A stretch of 64,000 nt of DNA from assembly GCF_009905375.1 (NCBI RefSeq), contig NC_133655.1:166990588-167054587 (forward strand), read 5' to 3'. This DNA comes from Apium graveolens (lineage: Eukaryota; Streptophyta; Magnoliopsida; Apiales; Apiaceae). Numbering within the stretch: the first letter of the stretch is position 1; each line of letters opens with the position of its first letter. Shown in pieces: positions 46,601-57,701 of this stretch. The notes under the pieces are model-generated. The model saw only the letters and a list, made by a program, of their open reading frames with translations. It was not told where the DNA came from and ran no database searches. Position numbers and translations under genes: made by a program.

Positions 46601-48253
46601 AACATACAAGTCAGCAAGGTAATTGTGCCAACAATTGCTTTCACAAAGCCACCAGCCATGGACAACATTGACATCATAAATCTGGCAGCAGGAAAACTGG
46701 AAACAAATGATAAACTGCTAAAAATTGATGTAGCAGCAGCTGAGAAGGAGTTAAAAGAAAAATGGAGGCAAATAGATGCAGAAATTCAACAGAAATTTAG
46801 ACCAATTCAGAAACCAGACAAAGTCTTCAATCATCACTCTCAAGTCAAGCACATCTCTGTGAATGAAATGAGTTTGAATTATCTGGAAAAGGGTCAAACA
46901 TCTTGCATCAAATCTCCAAAAGTAAAGCTGATCATGAAGCCTAAAAGAAACTACCCAAAGTTTTCAGACAAAAATCCTATGGATATTGTGTATGAAACAC
47001 CTAGGCCAGATGAGAAGAATCTGTTGGCTAGGTCAATTGCATTTTTCAAGGATCCAGTTGATTCATCACTTAAAACAAGGATTGCCAAGATTTACAGAAA
47101 TGGTAAAGAAATCTGTGTGGTGGCTGGACACCCTCAGTTTGTAGAAGCTAAAAAGGAAGAGAAGGAAAAAATCAAGCAAGAAAAGAAGCAAGTTGCCTTT
47201 GATGCTAAGAAGCTCAAACAAAAGAAACAGCAAGCTGCTATCTTGGCCAAACTTCAAGCTGTAAAGACCACAACTGAGATTTCTGCACAACCATCTGTAA
47301 TAGTTGAACCTCAAGATCAAAAAGTATAAGATGAACCACAACAATAAAGAAGATTCAGATACAAGCTCCACTCTAAATGAAAATTGGACTTCAGTGATGA
47401 GGAAATGGAAGAATACATTCCCAAAAAGTCTACAACTTCAACTCAGACATCAAAACCCTTAATGGTATTTGAAGAATTCAAAGTGGTGGATCCAACAAGG
47501 AATATTCATGGTGAGCCCATAATTTCAAAGGATGAGCCAGTAGACTGGGATAGCTTACCAATTCCTGAACTAAATTTTCCAATCTTCAACAAGCCAAAGA
47601 AGACAAAGACCAGAGCAAGCAAGAAAGTGAAGTCTGTGACTCTCAGATCCAAGACCCTAACCAAATCTCAATCCCCAGTCAACAAGGGAGATTTGTTATA
47701 CATCTGTAACATCAAGGAGTTCTCTGACATAAACCTCTACTTAGATGAATTGAAAGAAATAAGAGGGATTGATGCTCACAGACATCTTCCTGAAAGGCTG
47801 GTGTTTAAATAAAAGGGAGGAAAAGAGATAATATGGCCACTTAACATGATTCATCTAGAGAGCCAATCTGTTCTACTAAAGATCTACTCATCTTTCAAAA
47901 AGAACTTTGGATACAATGTGACTGCAAGATGATTAGTTCTAAAGAAGATTGAGGAGCTGAGGAGTAATAAAGCTAAAGATGCACTACCAAAAACTCTGTC
48001 AATTCCCTTCACAGGAAAGAGAGTGCATTTAAGGCCTTATTGGCTGATGGAATTCAGGGATGTAAAGGGAGTAAGAAGATTCTTCAGATTGGAGGACCAG
48101 TTGAGTATCTCTAACAATGAGACTCTACTTGAAATGCAAGAAATGCTAGATCGCTCAGAAGCTGATGAACTTGAGTTCCACAGACAACTCCAAAATCAGA
48201 TAGAAGAGAACAACAAGAGGCTTGGGAAGAAATCCAGACAATCAAGAAAATAG
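43699..48253 (+). pseudogene. Sirevirus env-like ORF (Sire-2)
   Basis: Start at ATG 43699 (ACAATGG context). N-terminal domain to 44064, then two frame changes; parts open at 44448-44738, 44766-45608, 46112-46324, 46340-46525, 46625-47329, 47384-47812 and 48023-48253. From about 45.6 kb all pieces lie in one frame, split only by stops. Composition: Ser/Thr/Pro-rich and basic middle, the HPS-type repeats at 45343-45461 made by the CCGTCGGAT motif, coiled coils at 46340-46500 and 46700-46800, a K/E-rich helix near 47150-47260, and a basic C-terminus (KKSRQSRK). I see no clear signal peptide or fusion-type transmembrane segment. Function unknown; env-like by position. Confidence 0.75.
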
Positions 48254-48446
48254 ACTTATATGCTCAGACTAGAGGAACACCTTGATAATGATTGGGAGCA
48301 ACTTCTTTGTATACTTTGCTCTGTTCAATTTTTAATAAATATTGTAGCACTTATCAGTTTTATCTACTATTTTTATTCTGTATCTTTGGATGTTTTGTTA
48401 TCATCAAGTTTCTCTTAATTTATGCCTAAAATTCCAGTAGACATAA

Positions 48447-48458
48447 ATTTGGGGAGAT
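48447..48458 (+). promoter_or_regulatory. Polypurine tract, Sire-2
   Basis: AATTTGGGGAGAT precedes TGTTAGGAAT, as in Sire-1 with one change. Confidence 0.8.
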
Positions 48459-48706
48459 TGTTAGGAATATGTTGTGAACTTGATGATAAATTAATCAAAA
48501 TACCTTAGTAGATTTAACTTAGTGAATTTTGTAGCACTCGACGGATGATCAAATATAGTCCCGACGGATGACAATTTGATATCCACCGGGTAAGTAGCTA
48601 ATGTATCCGTCGAGTGGGAACTGTTTTAAAATCTTGAAAAAGTATCCAGAATTACATTCAACCCCCCCCCCTTCTGTAATTCTTGTTGTATTGTTAGGGA
48701 ATAACA
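48459..48706 (+). mobile_element. Sire-2 3' LTR, internally deleted
   Basis: 248 bp against 1032 bp for the other LTR. The first about 145 bp and the last about 100 bp match 23894-24063 and 24827-24925. The middle (about 0.77 kb, including the TATA box and the 24-bp array) is missing. Ends AATAACA next to Athila RT. Confidence 0.9.
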
Positions 48707-49195
48707 AGATAGAAATCATGTGTCTCTGAAATGTGGTCGGTGCTCCACACAGCCCAAAAGAAACTCTTCTGAAGGCGAACGTACCAAATGGACAAGTGAA
48801 AGTAGTCTTTTCCTGATTTTTTAGAGCGATACAAATCTGATTATAGCCCGAATAGCCATCCAGAAGACAATAGTACTCATGCCCAGCCAGTCTGTCAAGC
48901 ATCTGATCAATAAAAGGCAGAGGGAAGTGATCCTTTCTCGTGGATTTATTCAGCTTTCTGTAGTCCATGCAAGCTCTCCACCCCGTGACTGTTCGAGTAG
49001 GAATGAGCTCATTCTTCTCATTAGCTACAACCGTGATACTTCCTTTCTTTGGCACACATTGAACTGGACTCACCCAAGAACTGTCAGAAATGGGATAGAT
49101 GTTCCCTGCATCCATCCACTTGAGAATTCCCTTCTTCACCACTTCTTCATGATTGAATTAAGCCGTCTCTGTTGCTCAACAGTAGGCTTGTTACC
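48707..49195 (-). pseudogene. Athila reverse transcriptase, N-terminal half
   Basis: Minus strand: KKGILKWMDAGNIYPISDS, SPVQCVPKKG, GWRACMDYRKLN, DHFPLPFIDQMLDRLAGHEYY, YSGYNQICI, TFTCPFGTFAFRR and LCGAPTTFQRHMIS. It stops at the Sirevirus LTR, so the catalytic YxDD box and everything to the integrase start are absent here. A frameshift near 49140 and a stop near 49197 separate it from protease. Confidence 0.88.
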
Positions 49196-49198
49196 TTC

Positions 49199-50077
49199 CT
49201 ATAGCAGAATTTTATGCATGTAATAAGAAGGGCTGATTCCCTTGATATCTCCTATAGTCCATCCAACTGCCAACTTGAACTCAAGAATTATAAAATCAGC
49301 AGGAAATATGAGTTTATCAACCTTGACCAAAACATCCTCCACAATGCCTCGTGGGTATGTAATAGAACGATCGGCTAACTGCAAGGTCATATAAGTCGAC
49401 TTTGGATCAGGTAAGTCCAACTTCTTGAAGATTGACAAGGGCATCAGATTGATGCTAGCTCCCAAGTCACATAAGCATTTGTCAAATGACACTTTTCCAA
49501 TGGTGCAAGGAATAGTGAAGTTCCCAGGATCTTTGAGCTTCCGAGGCAACTTCTGTTGTAGCACAGCACTGCATTCCTCCGTGAGAGCAACGGTCTCTAA
49601 GTCATCAAGCTTCACCTTTCGAGAGAGAATATATTTCATAAACTTCGCATAACTAGGCATCTGTACAAGAGCTTCAGTGAAAGGTATATTGATATGAAGT
49701 TTCTTGAACACCTCCAGAAACTTTTGAAACAATTTATCCAGCTTTTTCTTCTGCAACCTCTTAGGAAAGGGAAGTGGAGGATAGATCTGTTTCTCCCATG
49801 TATTACCCTCAGGAGGAGTGTGTTCAACAGTAGTCTTCCTTGGTTCCACTTCTGCTTCCTTCTGCACTTCTTCTTCAGCTACAGCTTCTTCATCCGAAAC
49901 TTGAGAGTGTTCGGGATTTGCAACCTTCCCAGACCTCAATATAATTGTCTTTACCTTCCCCTTAGCTTCCCTCTTTCCTGGCACTTCAGTGTCACTAGAG
50001 AGTGTATCGGGTTGACGATTTAGCAAGGCATTGGCAATTTGTCCAATTTGATTTTCCAAGGTCTTGATAGAAACCGC
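49199..50077 (-). pseudogene. Athila gag C-terminus and protease
   Basis: Minus strand open frame of 286 codons from 50059. Region: acidic linker (EEAVAEEEVQKEAEVE), the PPLPFPKRL block, a helical FLEVFKKLHINIPFTEAL block, and the protease-like site CDLGASINLMPLSIFKKL (Athila elements have this Asp-Leu-Gly form). After FIILEF it passes straight to LAVGWTIGDIKGISP, without the LGRPFLATG block usual in this family, which suggests a small internal deletion. Confidence 0.82.
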
Positions 50078-51184
50078 TTAGCTCTTACACATGAGCCTCA
50101 ACTTCTCCAATTCAAATTTTTCATTAGACTGTTGCAACTGGAGTTGTTGTCTTGGTGCATATTGTGGTTGTTGAAAACCAGGAGGGTTGTACTGCTTTGC
50201 TGGATACCGCTGATAAGGCTGTTGAACCGCATTCTGAGAATTGCTCCAACTAAAGTCTGGATGATTGCGGTTGTTAGGATGATAGGTGGTTGGCACAGGC
50301 TGTTGTGACCTCTCAAAGTTGCTCACGAACTGAGCTGATTCGCTAGAAATAGCGCACTGCTCCGTCTCATGGGCACCAGCACAAATCTCACAGACACTAG
50401 TGCTCTGATTAACTCCATAATTAGCCAAAGAATCCACCTTCATCGTCAAAGTCTTAAGCTGAGCAGTTATAGCAGTAGCTACATCTAACTCCAGAATTCC
50501 TGCTACCTTACCCTGAGATAGTCTCTGAGTAGGATTCTGGTATTCATTAGCAGCCATCAGTTCAATCAATTCATAAGCTTCATCGTAGCTTTTAGCCCAA
50601 ATGGCTCCTCCTGATGCTGCATCAAGCATGAGTCTAGAATTAGCACCCAAACCATTATAAAAGCAGTTAATGATCATCCAGTTAGGCATCCCATGGTGAG
50701 GACACTTTCTAAGCATCTCCTTATAGCAATCCCAAGCCTCACATAAAGATTCTCCAAATTGCTGAGCAAATTGAGTAAGTGTGTTTCTGATTGCAGCAGT
50801 CTTCGTCATAGGAAAGAATTTAGTTAGGAACTTTTGAGCAAGATCCTCCCATTTGGTGATAGACCCTGGTGGTAGAGAATGTAACCAACACTTTGCTTTA
50901 TCCCGCAGAGAGAATGGGAAAATCCTCAACTTAATAGCATCTTCAGAAACTCCATTGAACTTGAAAGTGTCGCAAATCTCGATGAAATCTCTGATGTGCA
51001 TGTTGGGGTCATCTGTCGAAGAACCCCCAAACTGAACTGAGTTCTATATCATCTGAATCGTGCTCGACTTGATCTCAAAGGTGTTAGTCGAGATGGTTGG
51101 TCGAACAACGCTAGACTGAATATCATTAATCTTCGGTTGGGAGTAATCCATCAAAGCATTCGGATTCTCTTATGGTTCTCCCAT
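50078..51184 (-). pseudogene. Athila gag
   Basis: Minus strand. An upstream ATG at about 51184 is followed quickly by stops (about 51172 and 51043); the open part starts at 51001. Core gag signature: KLRIFPFSLRDKAKCWLHSLP, FLTKFFPMTKTAAIRN, ESLCEAWDCYKEMLRKCPHHG, INCFYNGL. A CCHC-like CEICAGAHETEQC follows at about 50370-50410, then a Gln/Pro-rich tail. A stop near 50078 splits it from the next block. Confidence 0.88.
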
Positions 51185-51420
51185 TGCAATAAGAACCTCT
51201 TCTTCCTTCTCAACTAGAATTTCTACTTCAACTTTCTCCTCTACTATAACTTCTTCCTCGGCTTGATCCAGTGTTCTCTTACAAGACCGAGAACGCGTAT
51301 GCATACACGCTCGCTAGAGTACCTGAAACACGACAAGAAAATTAGTAAGTAACAATGTCTGAGTCGATGAACTTTAACGACCACTGATGACAAACACATA
51401 AACTAAAAATTAACCACGAG
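51185..51420 (-). other. Athila leader
   Basis: Non-coding sequence between the primer site and gag, with a stretch of TTCTTCTTCC/CTCCTCT words on the plus strand (51190-51260). Confidence 0.5.
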
Positions 51421-51438
51421 TCCCCGGCAGCGGCGCCA
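51421..51438 (-). promoter_or_regulatory. Athila primer binding site (tRNA-Asp type)
   Basis: Minus strand TGGCGCCGCTGCCGGGGA, six bases from the LTR end. It matches the tRNA-Asp-type site known in Athila elements. Confidence 0.88.
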
Positions 51439-51444
51439 AAAACT

Positions 51445-52856
51445 TGTTAGGGCTAAAACACGCGCTAATATTCACGCAAGTATACGTGATCGCAAGTAAT
51501 ATAAAATTATTTCTAGTTCGTTCCCACGTGGACTCTTTTAAGGTAATTTTAATCAATGTACTTTTGCAACAACGGTATGCTTATTATTCAATGCTAAGAC
51601 GAATAACAAATTGAGGTTGTTTATAACTACTATTAACTAAGAGATTATACTAAAGAACATTAACTAAGAGATTAAAAAGGATTGATTACTATATGACACA
51701 AACATGGGATTCTAACTTCATTACTACTTCATTCAATAGCCTTTTTGTTCTTGACCTTAGCATGCAATGGTGATGACACTAATCAGATAACACAAAACTA
51801 GTTTATCGTTGTACGAATACCATACTACCAGACATCCACAAAAGAGATAGAAGCTGAATAGACACCAATTATATTGAGACCTTATATGTCTATAGAATTT
51901 GACAACATAATGGTTTAATGCGCAAGTTATCTATCATGATTACATAGGGCAAGTAAGATGGTTAAAATTACCTACGAATCATGCATATCAAATACATGAA
52001 CCTATGCTAGCATGACAAGTTCTGCACCCCAAAATTCACTTTCGCTTCATTAGAGATTAACACGCTATCTTATAAGTTCGCGACGCTCATAAGTCGAATA
52101 CGCCCAATCAATACTAGGTTATGATACAATCACCACACACTAAGGTATCGAAACAAATTAACTAAAAAATTCATAAGTAAATCCGCTAGAACCCCACGAT
52201 AACAATTAGCTCATAATCGGACTCATCATCAACGTGGGTTTCGATGAAAGTATGGTATAATAAACATAGTCTGTATACTGAATAAATAATAAACCAAGTT
52301 CGAAACAAGAGTACAGGTTCACGAATAAAAAAACTAGCATCCAAAGTTATAACTTAAAACAAAGAATCACAAGAATAAATTAGATCTTCTTCGCCTTGGT
52401 TGAATTGTGCTCTACGGTCTTCTTATGCCTTCTCCTTAAGCTCTGGTACGTCTTGTAATGAAAAATGACCTTAGGTTATATTTATATAGCAGCCCATGCA
52501 GATTAGAAGTCTTCTGGATTAAAATCAGAGTAGAAACAGGAGTCTTTGAATTCGACCCAGCGCGCGCGGCCGCGCGCTTCATCTATGCACTCCTGGCGCA
52601 GGCGCGCTGACTCTCTGAAAAAATTCTGAATTCTTCTTTTCTTGTTGGTTTGAGCTGGTCTTTTCACGAGCTTTTATTCTAGACACCATCCTAACACCAT
52701 ATTAGCATTAAAACAATGCCAATTCACCTGAATTCCTGTTAAATGCCTGAAATGCAAAAACACTACAAAACACGTTAAAACACCAACAACTTGAGTATAA
52801 AACACCAATTCAAAACTTTACAGAGCGTTATAAAGTGACATAAATGCCACTCAACA
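51445..52856 (-). mobile_element. Athila 5' LTR
   Basis: 1412 bp, homologous to 7680-9138, with a shortened GC-rich block (52558-52612). The outer end ...CACTCAACA is followed by CGAAC. Confidence 0.9.
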
Positions 52857-53148
52857 CGAACCGCCCAAAATATTCACAGAATACGCATCTAAGGGATGCG
52901 TATTCAACCTTCTAAAATTTAATAAAAATTACGCATGTTGAACATGCGTATTCACTTTTCCTTTTACAAAGAATACGCATGTTAAAACAAAATGTGAATA
53001 CGCATGTTGAAAATGCGTCCTTTGTTAACTTTTTAAAAACTGAATATGCATCCCCACGTGCGTATTAGTGGGTATTTTGGGTGAAAAATCCCGTCAATAG
53101 GCATTTTGGGTAAATCTCTCCAAATTGTGGGTATTTTGGGTTTTCACC
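52857..53148. mobile_element. Right half of the split inverted-repeat element
   Basis: Contains imperfect palindromes built on ACGCATGTTGAACATGCGT (about 52933-52952, with variants at 52883-52905, 52973-52982 and 52999-53019). It then has GGGTATTTTGGGT words at 53071, 53102 and 53130 that mirror the CCCAAAATA words at 7610-7660. The outer flank CATATG matches the left side. Confidence 0.5.
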
Positions 53149-53154
53149 CATATG

Positions 53155-54436
53155 ATCTATAGTTATCCATTTCCATATAAATATCTTAGAATATTATTTT
53201 GTTCTTTCTTTCACTAATTTATAAATTAACATCAAGAGTTAATTTAAACTCAATAAATTAAAGAGAATAAGAATCCGAAAGTAGACCTTAGGAAATTTTC
53301 AACAAATCTAAATTTACTTCTAATAAATCTCCAAAATCAGCTTTTTATTTCCTAATCCTTCCAAGTTTAGGATTCCTTACTTTCTAAAATAAATTATTAA
53401 AAATTATTTAATAAAAATCCAATTAAATACAAATTATAATAAATATGAGGAACAAAATCATATAAAATATATATAACAAGCGTCCTTATTATCTGTAAAA
53501 AAACCTATTGTTACTTCGACTGTGTGAATAAAGAGAATATGCCAATTTAAGAGTAGTATAAAAAAAAGTAATTGTGATTACTTTCAAGAGTGTACCTTTT
53601 TTATTAGTTTTAATGCATAAATATGCCAATTTTGCAAATTCTATCTAAGAAATGATAAAAATAACTAATTTACCTGATAAATATAAAATTATACAGCTTT
53701 ATCATATAATGACATCTTTTATAATTTACGTACTTGAATTTAGGTATTAATGATGCAGTTTATACAAAGGAGAAATGCATAATTTTGTATTCAAATTTTA
53801 AATTTTACTAATATTTAATTATAAGACTATATATATTATGAACTGGCGGTTCGGTGCGTAGTACAGATAAAATGCTAGTTCTTCTTAACACCAACATAAA
53901 TAAATAAAAAATTATTTTAATGTTACATATTTGTTTAAAGCACATAATAGTCCATTTTTAAATACATTTTTGTCGATAATTATTTTCCAAAATTTTATGA
54001 AAATCTATACACCAAAAATTTAAATAAACCAAATCAAATCAAATATATAACCTGCTTAAATCAAGCGGGGGGTTGGGACAGCATAAAATTTATGCAACCA
54101 TGCCAACCATGTCCCTATCTTGAAAGCATAAAAATTATTTATGTAAAGACTGCATAACATATGAAATAGTATGCGTGATAGTTTCGAGTTAATATTATGT
54201 CCCGTATTTTATGCATACAAAACTTACCTTTAAGTGAAGGTATTTGAACATATACAATGTTAAAAAAATAATGTTAAAAAAATAATTATATCCTATATAT
54301 AATTGGAGTAAAGGAGATAAAATGGTATGGTTTGGTCGTCATGGATAAATAAGTAATTTACTTGAAAAAAAAGGATAAACTTTATGAGCGGATCAGTTGG
54401 AAAAACAAGTATATGTATTACACTCTACATACCTGA
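53155..54436. other. AT-rich intergenic stretch
   Basis: No ORF, repeat array or RNA gene recognised. Long A/T runs throughout. Confidence 0.5.
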
Positions 54437-54438
54437 TA

Positions 54439-54659
54439 CTCCCTCCGTTTTATTTTATATGTCGTTTTTGCACGCAATTCTAAGTTTTTTGACCGCATAG
54501 ATAAAATAATATTTTTCAATTTTTTTTCTAAATTAAAGTTTTAGTTATATATTTTTATTCACAAAAAAAAATTAAAAATTATTATTCTAACTATGTGGTC
54601 AAAGCACTTAAAAGTGTGTACACAAAAATTAAACGTCATATAATAAAAAATAGAGGGAG
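54439..54659. mobile_element. Stowaway-type MITE 1
   Basis: 221 bp flanked by TA (54437-54438 and 54660-54661). Terminal inverted repeats CTCCCTCCGTTTTATTTTAT and CTCCCTCTATTTTTTATTAT (read inward). Short, non-coding, typical Tc1/Mariner-derived MITE. Confidence 0.88.
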
Positions 54660-54661
54660 TA

Positions 54662-54994
54662 CCTCTTATAAAATAATTTTAAAGTAAGAAACACCTTTAT
54701 ATTATATTTAGGTATGACACGTGTTTTGTTTCATTTTGTAAAAATAAAAAAAAATTATGGATTATCTTTTAAAAAATTAAAATTAAATGAATCGTATAAA
54801 TTATAAAAACCAGAAATGAAATAAAATAATTAATAATAATTTTTTTTATTACAATTCAAAATTAAAATATAAATTTAATAATATATATTTAAACACACTA
54901 TGACATTAAAATATAAAATATTTTTCTAAAATCTTTACTAGAACCGCAAAATTATAAAATATTGTTACATACACGTCAAGATACAAATGCAAAC
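54662..54994. other. AT-rich spacer
   Basis: Nothing recognised; A/T homopolymer runs. Confidence 0.4.
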
Positions 54995-55697
54995 AACTTT
55001 CCAATTTTTGATCAAGCTCCACAAAATTAAGAAAAAATATATATAAATAAAAGAGAAACAACTATGTAAAATATATTACGTGATATGATTAGAATATTCT
55101 CTTTAAAAACTTATAATGTGAAAAATACAAAGAAGAAATTAAATAAATTTTAATACATATGTTACATAAATTCAATAATTTAGTTTAAGTAATGATTTTT
55201 ACACGGTTAAACATAACACATATAGTAAGTGGAATAATACAACCTACAAGTGCAAAAACAATAGACAAAAAGAAAATAAAGAAAAGGAAAAAGTGTAAAG
55301 GAATGAATATAGTATTTGACATATTTGAATATATTATGTATAAAATAACTTTCAAATTTTTGATCAAACTCCACAAAATTAAAAAAAGAAAATATATAAA
55401 TAAAAGAGAAATAACTATGTAAAATATATTAATGATATGATTAGAATATTCTCTTCAAAAATTTATAATGTGAAAAATACAGACAAGAAAGAAATTAAAT
55501 TAATTTTAATATATATGTTACATAAATTTAATAATTTAGTTAAAATAATATTTTTTACACATTTATTCATAACATATACACTAAGTGGAATAATACAACC
55601 TGCGCAAAAAAAGAAGACAAAAGGAAATAAGGAAAAGAACAAAGTGTAAAGGAATGAATATAGTATTTGACATGTTTGAATATATTATGTATAATTT
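54995..55697. repeat. 352-bp tandem duplication
   Basis: Copy 1 54995-55346, copy 2 55347 to about 55697, clearly similar with scattered substitutions and small indels. Shared landmarks: TTTTTGATCAA near each start, GTGGAATAATACAACCT, and AAAGTGTAAAGGAATGAATA near each end. No convincing coding potential. Origin unknown. Confidence 0.85.
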
Positions 55698-56413
55698 AAT
55701 ATTTTGAAATAAATTTAATAGAAAAAATGAAATACTAAAAATTTGTTACTCTAATTATTTGTAGAATATAATTTAGAAAAAAAATAATTATCACATAAAT
55801 ATATTTTGAAAAAAAAATAATTATTTTAAAAAAGTAGGATTATTTCAGTTAAATTATAATAATAAATTTATAAAACATAGTATTTTTAGAAAAAAAAATA
55901 AAATATTAAAAATTGAATAAATTAAAAATGCTATTAAGTCATCACGGCCAGGTATAAAGTTAGTATGTAAAATTTAAGTAACATAAATTTGATCTTATAA
56001 TTTTAATTTGTAAAGTAAACGAGAAACTAAATTGACATATGATTTAATTCAAGTTTATCCTAAAATCTATATCTTTTGAAACATCAATTATATACATCAA
56101 TTATATAATCTCTGAAAAATAACTTGTCTCTGGTTCCTTCTTTCTGATCCCTTCTCTGGGAGGGGAAAAAGATTTACTACAATTGCAAAAATAAATTGGA
56201 TCAACTACCAAGTTGTGTTTATGAATTATGACCAAAGCGATATTATAACAAATTTGATGTTCTCAATTCTCATGTTGGAATACACAGCACCAACTGTAAA
56301 TCTGGTCCCACATACGTGTAAGCTTTCTTCAAATCACTTTCCAACGCCGATCCTTCACCTTCGTGTGAAATCTTGAGTAAAAGACTGTATTTGTAAAATT
56401 TAAGATATAATTG
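55698..56413. other. AT-rich intergenic stretch
   Basis: No gene. There is a short C/T-rich patch near 56128-56162; otherwise A/T-rich. Confidence 0.4.
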
Positions 56414-56415
56414 TA

Positions 56416-56650
56416 CTATCTCCGTCCCAAAATAGAAATATCTTTGACTTTTTACGTATATTTTATGGTGAATAAAAATAATAGTTTCATAAATTATTTT
56501 TCAAATTTTTTTTTTGTAAATAAAAATATACATATTAAATTTTAATTCAAGAAAAGAAAAATTAGAAAAAAGTATGCGGAATTATGATTTTTATATACTT
56601 TAAAATACACATAAAAAGTCAAAGGTACTTGTATTTTGGGACGGATAGAG
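56416..56650. mobile_element. Stowaway-type MITE 2
   Basis: 235 bp between TA dinucleotides (56414-56415 and 56651-56652). Termini CTATCTCCGTCCCAAAATAG and CTCTATCCGTCCCAAAATAC (read inward), extending inverted similarity through CTTTGACTTTTTA. Different family from MITE 1. Confidence 0.88.
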
Positions 56651-56652
56651 TA

Positions 56653-57700
56653 ACAATAAACTCTAGAGTAAAATCCTATGAAGACCACATTTTTGTTGGA
56701 GACACCATTTATATTCTTCAACTAAAATATTGGATAAAAATATTGCAAAATGTATTATTTTGTGAATTATATTCTACAAAAAATGTAACATTACAAAATA
56801 CTTTATTTTACAAAAAATATTTAGTTTGCAGAACATTTGTTCAAATTGCAGAACATATACATTATACTTATTAAACTTAAATGATTTTCAACAATTTTAA
56901 TAAATTATTGATATTCATAAAACATATATCACAGAATAATATATTTCCTAATGTTTTGATTGTAAAATATATAGGTGGTGTTCGTGAAATCCAATAAAAA
57001 CGTGGTTTTTATAAAAGTTGACTCATAAACTGTAATATTATAATTGCAAAGAGTATCAAAGAAAATGTATGCCATTCTTTGCATTTAAACTTTGAATTTC
57101 AAGGTATCGAAGTAGGATCCCGATCGGTATCAAACTAATTTTTAATCAAATTTATTAAAATAAAATTGTTTTGGATTAATTCTCAGATTATAAGTAAATC
57201 ACCGATTAATCAACAATTAGTTATTGAGAGTCTAAAAGATATCCCAGCAATATCCGATTTTGATGGAGAGGGGTGGCTTTGAGTCCCGTTTTGTTGTGGT
57301 AGAAATAGAATGCACCAGGCTGCCAAAGATTGAAACCTGGATCTCAGCATTTCTAAACTCCGAATCTGGAGACCACACACAATAAGTAAGCACTTGTTTG
57401 ACTACAACAACAACTGAGCTCTAGTGCAGTTAGTTGGTTGCACAAGCTGCAACAACAACAACAACTGAAGATTGTTTTCAATTCTATTCACCATATATAT
57501 GAAAATGACCGTACTCCGTATATTTACCTATATTTACCTGGGCGCCGAATACTCAAAAAATATCATTCAAAACGCTTACCAAATTTTTGTTAAAATGTAT
57601 TTTTTCTACGGGCGGCGAATCAAAGAAATCAACATCAACACCCATTAGCCAGCCCAAACGGAAGCAGTCCACATACCTAATAAAAATCAGTCAAAATTTT
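56653..57700. other. Intergenic stretch
   Basis: No credible gene. Contains a CAACAACAACAACAACTG run (about 57451-57466) and moderately balanced sequence at 57250-57480 that may be a decayed repeat; not identified. Confidence 0.4.
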
Positions 57701-57701
57701 A

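Larger units (their letters stand above)
23894..48706 (+). mobile_element. Sire-2: Sirevirus with env-like ORF, split by two insertions
   Basis: Order: LTR 23894-24925, primer site, gag, protease and integrase start (to 27880), [Angela-2], integrase (36364-37268), a deletion joining the connector to late RT, [solo LTR at 37298-42515], RNase H to 43174, spacer, env-like ORF 43699-48253, polypurine tract, truncated 3' LTR 48459-48706. The 3' LTR end abuts Athila RT sequence. There is no TSD, because the left side continues into Sire-1. Sirevirus identity rests on the gag type, the GIPQVEF-to-DLFGP integrase style, the RNase H end and the extra ORF after pol. Confidence 0.88.
7680..52856 (-). 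mobile_element. Athila-type Ty3/Gypsy retrotransposon, host of all internal insertions
   Basis: Reading right to left on the minus strand the order is: 5' LTR 51445-52856, tRNA-Asp-type primer site 51421-51438, gag, protease, partial RT, (Sirevirus complex), integrase, spacer, ORF3, 3' UTR, polypurine tract at 9139-9150, 3' LTR 7680-9138. LTR ends are TGTTGAGTGG...CCCTAACA in the minus direction. Flanking bases are CGAAA (7675-7679) and CGAAC (52857-52861), a 5-bp TSD with one change. Removing nested insertions leaves roughly 9 kb. The part of pol from mid-RT through RNase H to the start of integrase is missing, apparently deleted at the left Sirevirus junction (21747). LTRs differ by a 47-bp net length difference and many substitutions, so this is an old copy. 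Confidence 0.9.

Noticed and set aside
55192..55649. Small Lys/Ile-rich ORFs in the tandem duplication
   Set aside because: AT-rich chance frames; the two copies do not preserve the same frame.
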